Assembly: GCA_001766655.1 (NCBI GenBank)
Contig: MJCC01000005.1
Location: 414,072-478,071 of the forward strand
Direction of reading: 5' to 3'
Length of the DNA: 64,000 nt
Source: Phytomonas francai
Lineage: Eukaryota > Euglenozoa > Kinetoplastea > Trypanosomatida > Trypanosomatidae
Position numbers and translations under genes: made by a program. Position 1 is the first letter of the stretch; every line of letters starts with the position of its first letter. Of the stretch, positions 47,904 through 57,286 are shown piece after piece. The notes below the pieces were generated by a model that saw only the letters and a list, made by a program, of their open reading frames with translations, was not told where the DNA came from and made no database searches.

Positions 47904-48989
47904 ATGAGTTCTGTGCTTTTTGTCGAGCCCATTCTCTTCGGGGCAGACCCCAACATCAAGGATAACGTCTTCATCGCCGCCGCGCAGGTCGGGGGCGCCG
48001 AAGCCGCGAAAGATCAGGCCCTCGTCCAGGAATTACTGCGCAGCCTGCGCGAGCGTATCCGGGCGAAGGGGGTGGATGCGCGGATTCTTCGGCTCGCGGA
48101 CGAGCCGGACGGGGGCGCGGGCTACGCCGCGAAGGGCGATGCCGTCTTCCCGAATAACGCCATTTCCTTTCATAATTTCACGGGCCCGACGGGGCGGGTG
48201 GGCCGGCGGGTGGTGATTCTCTACCCAATGAGCCCCTACCGCCGGGGCGAGCTGCCGGAGGCGCACCTCCTCGCGAAGCTCCGGCGGGCCGCGGCGGCGG
48301 GGCGGGTCGAACTCGTGGACCTGCGCGGGTTCGAGGGGGAGGGGCGCTGCCTGGAGGGCTCCGGCGCGCTGAACTTCTCCCACGACGGCGCCTTCGTCTA
48401 CATGTCGCGCTCCGGCCGCACCGACGACGGCCTCCTCGACCACCTCTTCCGGGAGGAGCATTTAAATATTCCGAGGGAGCGGCGGTTCGTCTTCTCCGCG
48501 GCTACGCCCCGCGCGGGCGGCGGCGAGGACGTCGTCTACCACACGAACGTCGTGGGGTGGTGCGGGAGGCGCATCTGCGCCTGGGCGCTCGACCTCATGC
48601 GATTCGAGACCGACCACGCGCAGAACGCATTTTACGCGCACCTCCTCCGCGAATACGATTGCGTTTTGAAGCTCAGTGCGCGCGAGATCGGAAGTTTCGC
48701 CGGAAACGCCTTCGAGCTGATCGGCCGCACCCCAGATGGGGTCGATCTTCCTTTCCTTTGCATCTCGGATACCGCGCTGAATAACCTGGACGCGAGAAAC
48801 CGATCTGCTCTGGAGCGGTGGTATGGCCGGGAAAACGTCTTGGGATTTCCGGCCGACGTCTTGGAAAGGCGCAGCGGCGGTTCGGTTCGCTGTGTGATGG
48901 CCGCGTCCTTTACGGTAGGCAGCGTACCCCCCGCAGTCGGGGAATCCTCTATTCTAGAACACATTGACGTTGTTGATTGCCCGGAGTAA
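47904..48989 (+). CDS. CtlX-type amidinotransferase/citrulline hydrolase family protein
   Basis: A 361-residue protein of the arginine-deiminase-like (pentein) fold, close to the CtlX family (citrulline utilisation hydrolase). Family blocks are D-A-V-F-P-N-N-A-I-S-F-H (about 79-90), V-I-L-Y-P-M-S-P-Y-R-R (about 105-115), L-E-G-S-G-A-L-N-F with the catalytic Glu (about 149), S-R-S-G-R-T, the histidine block Y-H-T-N-V (about 212) and a C-terminal G-G-S-V-R-C with the nucleophilic Cys (about 330). The predicted activity is hydrolysis of a guanidino or ureido compound, with citrulline to ornithine as the family example; the true substrate is unknown. CtlX is known mainly from bacteria, so the gene may have been acquired laterally. 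It is GC-rich to about 48700, like native neighbours, so composition does not mark it as recent. Confidence 0.8.
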   Translation: MSSVLFVEPILFGADPNIKDNVFIAAAQVGGAEAAKDQALVQELLRSLRERIRAKGVDARILRLADEPDGGAGYAAKGDAVFPNNAISFHNFTGPTGRVGRRVVILYPMSPYRRGELPEAHLLAKLRRAAAAGRVELVDLRGFEGEGRCLEGSGALNFSHDGAFVYMSRSGRTDDGLLDHLFREEHLNIPRERRFVFSAATPRAGGGEDVVYHTNVVGWCGRRICAWALDLMRFETDHAQNAFYAHLLREYDCVLKLSAREIGSFAGNAFELIGRTPDGVDLPFLCISDTALNNLDARNRSALERWYGRENVLGFPADVLERRSGGSVRCVMAASFTVGSVPPAVGESSILEHIDVVDCPE

Positions 48990-49312
48990 AGACCAGCAAC
49001 ATGGGGGGATAGGCACATATAAATATTAAAAATGTGTTTCATAAACAATATATTTTCTTCGTAAGCGATGATTAATTATTAAAAAGGAAAAATGGCTTCG
49101 TCTATACTTTTATACAATGACGATGTCTAGTTTCCCGGTTACTTTCTATCGGTGGATGATGTCATTTTCATGTTTTGTATGCTTTCAAGGTTATATCGCA
49201 TACCTTCCGCTTTCTTTTCCGACTTTATTGATAATGCTTCATTTTGCATAGTGCAGGAAGGCAGGGGTAGCTTTCTAGATTTTCTCCCCTCGTCTAAGTC
49301 CAAAAAAGCTAA
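48990..49312. other. Intergenic spacer
   Basis: AT-rich; a T/C tract near 49270-49296 ends in AG at about 49299-49300, a reasonable acceptor for the TPR gene. No gene is seen. Confidence 0.5.
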
Positions 49313-50554
49313 ATGATCGAAAAGTTGAGTAGGGTTTCACCGAAACTGCTTTCTAGGTGGAAAGTATACAGCTTCATTCGGATCACACAAGCTCATGCTC
49401 TGTGGGATAGTAAAAGCATGCATGCCGGTCTTCGATTTTCAATCCCCTATCGCTTTTACAGCAGCTCTCATAAACACTACTCAGAGGAGGAGCTAGTGGA
49501 GCTTAACGAAAAAGCCACAGAGGCATTTAAGGAAGGGGACTATGAAGAGGCGATCGATTTGTGGGAATTAATCGTACGCTCGGAGAATTATTCCAAAGAC
49601 GGCCCGGCCGTGGTAAGCTGCCTAAATAATCTGGCCTCGGCGTATGGGAAAGCAGGCCAAAACGCACGGAAAATCGAAATTCTCGAAAAGGTTCGTCAAG
49701 TTGTACGGCGCGTGTACGGTGCGGAGCACCCGCAGTACGCGATGGCGCTTTACCATCTAGCCTGCTCAAAAGAAGAGGTCGGCATGTACGAGAACATGCG
49801 GTGCCACCTTGAGGAGTCTTTAGTCGTGCACGAAAAGCGCTTTAGCCCGATGAACATCAAGGTCGCTCGCGTATTGCTTTTGCTGGCGAATGCGCACGAG
49901 AAGCTCGGCGAGCCGGCGGCGCAGCTGGAGAGGGCGCGGCGTGCGTTTGAGATCACAAAGCACCACTACGGCGCGGAGCATATCCAAACCACCACCGCGT
50001 TAATGATCCTTGGCCGCGCCTATGGTGCGAATCAGCAACCTGAGCAGTACCTGAGGCTCGCGCGGAGGGCATTTGAGATTCAGGAAAGACGCCTCGGTCC
50101 TGGGAACTTTCAGCTCGCGTTCAGTTTACTGGAGCTCGCGAAGGCGCACGCGGCGAACGGGGACTACGCAAAGCAGAGGGAGTTGCTGGAGCGGTCACTG
50201 CGCGTGCAGGAGCGGGCGCTTGGCGAACAGCCCACGCATCTTGTGGAAACCTATCTTTGCTTGGGGAATGCGTATGCGCATCTCGGTGAGGTGGAGTCTA
50301 TGGCTCACCACTATAACGAAGCCCTGAAAATCGCACGGCGCGGGGATGACAGCAATCCTGTCGACATCGGAAGAGCCGCCATCAAAGCGGCGCTGGGGAA
50401 TTTACAGGTGGGGAACCTCACAAAGGCACGTCGGCTCGCTGTCGAAGCGGCTGAGTTGCTGTCGACAGTATCGCACAGCCATCCCTTGGCAAAGGAGCTA
50501 GCAGAAATCGAAAAGAAGCTAGCGGCAAATGATGAAAGTGGGAAGAACAGTTGA
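49313..50554 (+). CDS. Mitochondrial TPR-repeat protein
   Basis: A 413-residue protein. The first 50 residues are rich in Arg, Lys, Ser and aromatic residues with almost no acids (KLSRVSPKLLSRWKVY region, later YRFYSSS), a good mitochondrial import signal. Residues about 58-395 hold tetratricopeptide repeats of the kinesin-light-chain type, each around 42 residues with A-x-x-L-x-x-L-G-x-x-Y-like helices (for example VVSCLNNLASAYGKAGQ and TALMILGRAYGANQ). At least six repeats are visible. TPR arrays bind other proteins or RNA; in kinetoplastid mitochondria they occur in mitoribosome and RNA-editing complexes, but nothing here identifies the partner. The ATG at 49313 is the first after the pyrimidine tract. 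Confidence 0.8.
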   Translation: MIEKLSRVSPKLLSRWKVYSFIRITQAHALWDSKSMHAGLRFSIPYRFYSSSHKHYSEEELVELNEKATEAFKEGDYEEAIDLWELIVRSENYSKDGPAVVSCLNNLASAYGKAGQNARKIEILEKVRQVVRRVYGAEHPQYAMALYHLACSKEEVGMYENMRCHLEESLVVHEKRFSPMNIKVARVLLLLANAHEKLGEPAAQLERARRAFEITKHHYGAEHIQTTTALMILGRAYGANQQPEQYLRLARRAFEIQERRLGPGNFQLAFSLLELAKAHAANGDYAKQRELLERSLRVQERALGEQPTHLVETYLCLGNAYAHLGEVESMAHHYNEALKIARRGDDSNPVDIGRAAIKAALGNLQVGNLTKARRLAVEAAELLSTVSHSHPLAKELAEIEKKLAANDESGKNS

Positions 50555-52328
<1,774 letters not shown>

Positions 52329-52780
52329 AAAAAAAAGGGGGTTTCCTCTTGGGATTGACTGGGATGACTTGAATATTCCTTTTTTTCCCTGTCACCATAC
52401 CACGCCCAGAAAAGCTTAATTGTCGCAGCGCAGTGTGTTAAAAAGAGAGGCACATTCTGAGTAAGGAAAGTTAATCGAAATTGGAATTAGGCATTTGTGT
52501 TATGCTAATTTTTATTCCTCCTGTGGTAATGTTTAGGAGGCTATTCATTTCTACACTATATATATATATATATATATACATATATATATAGTGTCAGACC
52601 TTTAATCGAGATATTTGTTAATTCACTATTTATAAATACATAAAGAATAAAGGTATCGACACCATGCGCCGGGACGATCCAGCCTTACTTGATGAATAGC
52701 TGTCTCATACAAGGCGACTTTGTGAACACTTAAAAGAACAATAAACATTGCCTTCAAAAATTTCTAGCTCGATTAAAAAG

Positions 52781-52813
<33 letters not shown>

Positions 52814-52878
52814 GAGTGAGACAAGAGGCCTCGTAGCCTGGACGGATGCACCCCGGCTGACCTTTCGACAGGCCCGAA
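52329..52878. other. Intergenic spacer with hairpin and microsatellite
   Basis: It contains an A run after the stop, the palindrome at 52553-52594 and an AT/AC microsatellite at about 52781-52813. The AG at 52870-52871 after a CTTTCGAC stretch may be the acceptor for the SET gene, 8 nt before its ATG. Confidence 0.55.
52553..52594. repeat. Intergenic palindrome with TA core
   Basis: ACACT at 52553-52557 pairs with AGTGT at 52590-52594, and the whole 34-base TA-rich core between them continues the pairing apart from a single CA step. The predicted stem is about 20 bp. Confidence 0.6.
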
Positions 52879-53841
52879 ATGCTGGAGTTCTACGTGAAAG
52901 ACGGCCCCCCGCGGCAGGTCGTCTGCGCCGACGCCGCGAGCTACGCCTTTCTGTGGCCGCTCTTCTTCGCGCGCGCGGTGCCGGCGGCGCGGCTGCTCTC
53001 CCGCTGGGCCGCCCGCCGCGGCGCCGCCGTGCGCGCCCCCCTCCGCCTTCGGATGACGGCGGAGGGCGGCTGCCGCGTCGTCGCCACCCGCGCGATCCCC
53101 GCGAAAAGCGCGCTGATTTCCGTCCCGCTCGCGCTCTGCCCGGGGGTCGCGCGCACGGGCCCGGGCAGGGGAACGGCCTACGCGAGCCTCGACGCCGTCG
53201 GCGAGCTCGCCGGGCTCGTGGTGCGCCACCTGCAGGATCGCAGGAGTCCCTACCGGCCTTACTTGGAGTTCCTGCACGATCTGCACAACTACGACGAGGA
53301 CACGGCGCTTGGCGGCGACCACAATTTGGATGCGCGCCTGTTGGAGGAAATCGATGTGCTCTACGCGGGGAATGTGATGCATGTGAAGGGCGTGCCGAAT
53401 GCCCCATTTTTGGAAAAGGAGGCTCTGCGGACCGTGGAGCAACGTGTACACTGGGTGCGCTTGCACAATCTACAGCGTCGTCTCGAGCAAAGTGTCCCGT
53501 ATTTTGCTTCAAAATCCGTCGCATGGGGAATCTCCATGGTCCTCTCAAGAGCAGTCGAGGATGATGACCAGGGCCTCACGCTGTTTCCGTTGATCGACTT
53601 CTGCTCGCACAGCTTCTCCCCCAATGCCTCCATCATGGTATGCAAAACGAAAAAGGAAAACTCTAAATTCGGCGTCAAGTCACATGATAGCTCCGTCGCC
53701 TGTGTGCACCTCGTATCGCTCAAGGAAATCAAAGCAGGCGACGTTTTAACCCGCCTATTTGATAAGCGTGGTGTGGAATCGATGGAAGACACTGAGTACT
53801 GGAACGTGCGCTGGGGTTTTGTTCCTGCCAAAGATAGCTGA
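52879..53841 (+). CDS. SET-domain lysine methyltransferase (SETD3/RKM-like)
   Basis: A 320-residue protein resembling the RuBisCO-LSMT/SETD3/RKM class of SET enzymes, which methylate non-histone proteins such as actin, ribosomal proteins and elongation factors. An early G-G-C-R-V-V-A-T-R-A-I-P-A-K-S segment is the first SET strand pair (family G-x-G-x-x-A-x-x-x-I). A long helical insert with SPYRPYLEFL follows. The P-L-I-D-F-C-S-H-S-F-S-P-N-A block at about 237-250 is the SAM-binding N-H-x-x-x-P-N-like motif with Ser in the usual Asn position. A late V-S-L-K-E-I-K-A-G-D block matches the usual A-x-x-x-I-x-x-G-D-E. The C-terminal Rubis-subs-bind domain is missing or very short. GC-rich until about 53250. 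Confidence 0.75.
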   Translation: MLEFYVKDGPPRQVVCADAASYAFLWPLFFARAVPAARLLSRWAARRGAAVRAPLRLRMTAEGGCRVVATRAIPAKSALISVPLALCPGVARTGPGRGTAYASLDAVGELAGLVVRHLQDRRSPYRPYLEFLHDLHNYDEDTALGGDHNLDARLLEEIDVLYAGNVMHVKGVPNAPFLEKEALRTVEQRVHWVRLHNLQRRLEQSVPYFASKSVAWGISMVLSRAVEDDDQGLTLFPLIDFCSHSFSPNASIMVCKTKKENSKFGVKSHDSSVACVHLVSLKEIKAGDVLTRLFDKRGVESMEDTEYWNVRWGFVPAKDS

Positions 53842-54027
53842 AAACACCCCTGGACACGACACGACTATTTCCACACTGAGAGCATTACGTTTCACAACGT
53901 AAATATATATATATATATGTTACAATGCACCACTTGAGATCTTTGTTTTTTTTCTCCTGTTTGTGAAGCTCATTAAGCGTAACTAAACAACATTGGCAGA
54001 TATAATCAAGAAAAAATCTTTAAAGTT

Positions 54028-56865
54028 ATGAATTCAGGCTCACTTCTAGTTGCGGTAGATTACACGCGCCACGATCTTTTCGTTATCGCCTCAAGTGCCT
54101 TCATCGAGAGCGTGGTTAGACCACTTTACGCGGGAGCGCCTCCATCTGTTTTGCCCCTTCGTCTGACAAAGGCAGACGGCAGTATTGTCTACGTGGGCTG
54201 CCTAGCGCAGCGGCCTCATCAACAGGGTAAGCATAAACTTTATCTTTCGCACAATTTGACAAGCGACCTCGGACTGCGCGAGAACGATCAAGTTGACTGC
54301 ACCCCACTGCTGAACATCCCCCGCGCGGCTAAAGTTTTTGTATCCCCGCTCACTGTGGATGAAAGCGAGGTGGTAGAACAAAATGCCTTGCGCATTGAGA
54401 ACCAACTTCTTCGTAACGTGCAGGTGGTCTTCCCCGGTATGGTAATCACAGCAACTATTTATGCCGGTGCCCATGCAAAAGTTATCGTACAAAAGATTGA
54501 GGAATGCGATGGAAGAGAAATCACTCAGGGATGTGCCTCAATGTTCGAAGGCACAAACTTCATCGTAGCCGTCCGTCCTCGCCAAGACCCAAGAAAAGAC
54601 AATAATGAAGAAGTACCGAAGTCACGTTGGGGGTTCCTTCGATGCAGCCCAATGCCCGGAAGCGCCAATTTCAGCAGCAGCGGTATCAATCAAACGGAAG
54701 GCGACGCCTCTCAGTGGGTGGTCTTAGTCCACCCAAGCACCGCAAAGTGTTTGCAATGGGAAGATCAGAAAGATGACAAATTCAGCGCGCTTGATCTTAG
54801 GACGCTATCCACGCTGGAGGACACCAAATTAACGCCGTCCTTTCTACGAGCTCATGTGGGAAAGGCTCGGGTGGCTTTAGATGAGTCGGTTCCGCATGAC
54901 GAACGGGTGGCGATGGCGTACGCCTCGTTCGTGGATCAGGCTACCACCGTGCTGGTGATGCCCGAGGATGCTGTAAATGGGGCTGTCGAAAGGGAAGACG
55001 CGGCAGTGCAAGCTGCCGACGCCGCACGAGAGGAATCTGCGGAAACGCAGCCAGATCGCGCCGAGCCGGCGTCGTTGGATGCTAGATTGGGCGTAGAGCA
55101 CCTCAGCGAGGTGCATGGAGACGTGCCTCGTGAGTTGATGGCGCACCTTCGCTGCACCTTTGAGCGCCCCCGAGGCACGGGCGGCAATGTGCTCCTCTGC
55201 GGCGGTAAAGGGTCCGGTAAGAGCACGTTGGTGTCGTGCGTCCTGAAGGCATTCCAACCGGTGCACTCGGTCGTGGTGGAATGCACCGTTGGCAAGCAGT
55301 TTCTCGCTAAGCTGCGTGCTTCCCTTGTCGAGTGTGTTCTGTGTGCACCCTCGGTGCTGGTTTTGGATGGGCTGGACACTATCGCTCCAGAGCAAAAAGA
55401 AGGCAACGTGCAAGCGATGACCTCGGTTACGAAGGCCACACTGGATGCCTTCCTCACGACAAACTCAACCCTTTTGTCATCTGCCGCACACAAGCGCATC
55501 GTGATAATAGCCACCTGTACAAACCGCGAGTCAATCAATACTTGCTTTCGCTCGGCAGCGTGCTTTGAGAAGTTTATCGCGCTCAACGCACTCAACCGAA
55601 AAACACGCGGTGCCATGCTAAGGCAGCTTTTTCCAAATCTGACGGCTGAGCATGCAAGCAAGATGGCGGCGCTAATGGATAACTACACCCCTTTTGATGT
55701 TAAACAAGTGTCGCTGCGAATCAAAAACAAGGTCGGCGCCACGGGCTACAAGGGCGAGGATGCATCCTTTGTGGAGCACGTGGAGCAGGCGGTTTCCACT
55801 TTCACGCCTCTTGCACACACTGGCATCAAATTTCTCAAGGGTGAAAAGCTTAACTGGGCGAGCATTGGCGGCCTCTCGGAAGCTAAGAAGGTTTTATATG
55901 ATACGCTCATTCTTCCAATGAAGCATCCGAATCTGTTCGCCCGCCTCCCACTTAAGACACGGAGTGGGATCCTACTCTATGGGGCGTCTGGCTGTGGCAA
56001 AACGTTTATCGTAGAAGCTCTGATGAATGCCGAAAGCATCAACTGTATCGTTGTCAACGGGCCCGAGGTGTTTGGTAAGTACATTGGACAAAGTGAGCAA
56101 AAAATTCGGGATGTTTTTGAACGTGCCCAGGCAGCGGCGCCGTGTGTTGTGTTCTTTGACGAGTTCGATTCGATAGCTCCTCAACGTGGGATGGACAACT
56201 CGGGAGTGACGGACCGTGTTGTGAACCAGCTTCTATGTTATTTGGACGGCGTCGAGGGGCGCAAAGACGTTTACGTGGTCGCCGCGTCGAGTAGGCCTGA
56301 CTTGATCGACGCAGCGCTGCTGCGTCCAGGGCGGCTGGATAAAGCGGTGGTGTGTCCTATCCCTTCCCACTCTGCCAGACTTGCTATTCTAAAGTATTTA
56401 TTCGAAAAGCTCTCAGTCACGTTTGACGACGCAACACTCGACCACTTTGCTGAGCTTACAGTGAACTGGACGCCGGCTGACTTGACTGCTATGGTGTCGA
56501 CAGCAAACTCCCTCGTGAGCCAGCGTATTATTTCGACTCTAAGCGCTAACACTGGGGTGGGGCATGGCGAACTCGAGGAATACGATGGTTCAAGCGCGTT
56601 CTTTGTAGCACACGTCGGGCAAAACACGTCTCAAGAAAAGGTGGTTGATTCGATCAAACGCTCGATACAGGGGCAGCGAAGTGTGACCACCCATCTGAAC
56701 GTCAAGGAGGCGTTGTCGAGCAAGGACGTCCTCGATGCTATTGCGTCAACTCGGCCGTCCCTTTCTGAAAAAGACATCCTCAAGCAGAAGAGGATTCATG
56801 ATATTTTCAGTAAAAAAACGCCCATACCACCGGCGGAAGTTGGAACAAAGTTAACATATTACTAA
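54028..56865 (+). CDS. PEX1: PEX1, AAA ATPase of peroxisome/glycosome import
   Basis: A 945-residue type II AAA protein. The N-terminal 170 residues fit the PEX1 double-psi barrel domain. D1 has a degenerate Walker A, GGKGSGKS (about 391-398), and VLVLDGLD in Walker B. D2 is canonical: GASGCGKT (about 651-658), K-Y-I-G-Q-S-E-Q pore region, V-V-F-F-D-E-F-D-S-I-A-P Walker B (about 705), T-D-R-V-V-N-Q-L-L, and the R-P-G-R-L-D-K arginine-finger block. The D-E-F-D and N-Q-L-L-x-x-x-D-G-x-E-G signatures separate PEX1 from NSF and CDC48. With PEX6 it recycles the receptor PEX5 at peroxisomes, which are glycosomes in kinetoplastids. The predicted acceptor is AG at 53967-53968, 59 nt upstream of the ATG. 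Confidence 0.93.
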   Translation: MNSGSLLVAVDYTRHDLFVIASSAFIESVVRPLYAGAPPSVLPLRLTKADGSIVYVGCLAQRPHQQGKHKLYLSHNLTSDLGLRENDQVDCTPLLNIPRAAKVFVSPLTVDESEVVEQNALRIENQLLRNVQVVFPGMVITATIYAGAHAKVIVQKIEECDGREITQGCASMFEGTNFIVAVRPRQDPRKDNNEEVPKSRWGFLRCSPMPGSANFSSSGINQTEGDASQWVVLVHPSTAKCLQWEDQKDDKFSALDLRTLSTLEDTKLTPSFLRAHVGKARVALDESVPHDERVAMAYASFVDQATTVLVMPEDAVNGAVEREDAAVQAADAAREESAETQPDRAEPASLDARLGVEHLSEVHGDVPRELMAHLRCTFERPRGTGGNVLLCGGKGSGKSTLVSCVLKAFQPVHSVVVECTVGKQFLAKLRASLVECVLCAPSVLVLDGLDTIAPEQKEGNVQAMTSVTKATLDAFLTTNSTLLSSAAHKRIVIIATCTNRESINTCFRSAACFEKFIALNALNRKTRGAMLRQLFPNLTAEHASKMAALMDNYTPFDVKQVSLRIKNKVGATGYKGEDASFVEHVEQAVSTFTPLAHTGIKFLKGEKLNWASIGGLSEAKKVLYDTLILPMKHPNLFARLPLKTRSGILLYGASGCGKTFIVEALMNAESINCIVVNGPEVFGKYIGQSEQKIRDVFERAQAAAPCVVFFDEFDSIAPQRGMDNSGVTDRVVNQLLCYLDGVEGRKDVYVVAASSRPDLIDAALLRPGRLDKAVVCPIPSHSARLAILKYLFEKLSVTFDDATLDHFAELTVNWTPADLTAMVSTANSLVSQRIISTLSANTGVGHGELEEYDGSSAFFVAHVGQNTSQEKVVDSIKRSIQGQRSVTTHLNVKEALSSKDVLDAIASTRPSLSEKDILKQKRIHDIFSKKTPIPPAEVGTKLTYY

Positions 56866-57064
56866 AGCAATAACTATGTGAAGCAAACAGTAGCCAAAAA
56901 ATAGATATATAAATATATATATATTAATTGATGCTGCTTTTGACGACTTGCTAATGAGAGATCCCTTTTCCCAGATGAATTTTTATTCGCCCTTTCCACC
57001 CCTTTTCCATTTCGCCGCCGCCCCCCCCCCCTCATACACACAAAAAGACGTGATTCAGAAAAAG

Positions 57065-57136
57065 GGGCCGCTACGGGAATCGAACCCGTGGCCTCCCGCA
57101 CCCGAAGCGGGAATCATGCCACTAGACCAAGCGGCC
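57065..57136 (-). tRNA. tRNA-Pro (CGG)
   Basis: A 72-nt cloverleaf on the minus strand. The acceptor stem pairs GGCCGCT with AGCGGCC. The anticodon stem is CCCGC/GCGGG around loop TTCGGGT, giving anticodon CGG. The B box GGTTCGATTCC is intact, and five T follow the 3' end on the minus strand (57063-57059) as a pol III terminator. CCA is not encoded. It lies head to head with tRNA-Thr, with 78 bp between their 5' ends. Confidence 0.93.
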
Positions 57137-57214
57137 AACGGTTCCATAAAAAAACATTTACGACACATCATCACAAAATTGGAATCTTGATTTTTACTTT
57201 TGCAGGGCTATCGT

Positions 57215-57286
57215 GGCCGCTTAGCACAGTGGCAGTGCACCACTCTCGTAAAGTGGGGGTCGCGAGTTCGATTCTCGCAGTGGCCT
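57215..57286 (+). tRNA. tRNA-Thr (CGT)
   Basis: A 72-nt cloverleaf. The acceptor stem GGCCGCT pairs with AGTGGCC through one G-U. The anticodon stem CCACT/AGTGG surrounds loop CTCGTAA, giving anticodon CGT (Thr, codon ACG). The B box GTTCGATTC is intact, and a T5 terminator begins at 57290. In trypanosomatids a tRNA-Thr gene is the companion of the U6 snRNA gene; I did not see U6 here. Confidence 0.92.

Noticed and set aside
57137..57214. U6 snRNA gene next to tRNA-Thr, as in trypanosomatids
   Set aside because: The divergent neighbour of tRNA-Thr is tRNA-Pro, and no U6-like sequence is visible in the flanks.
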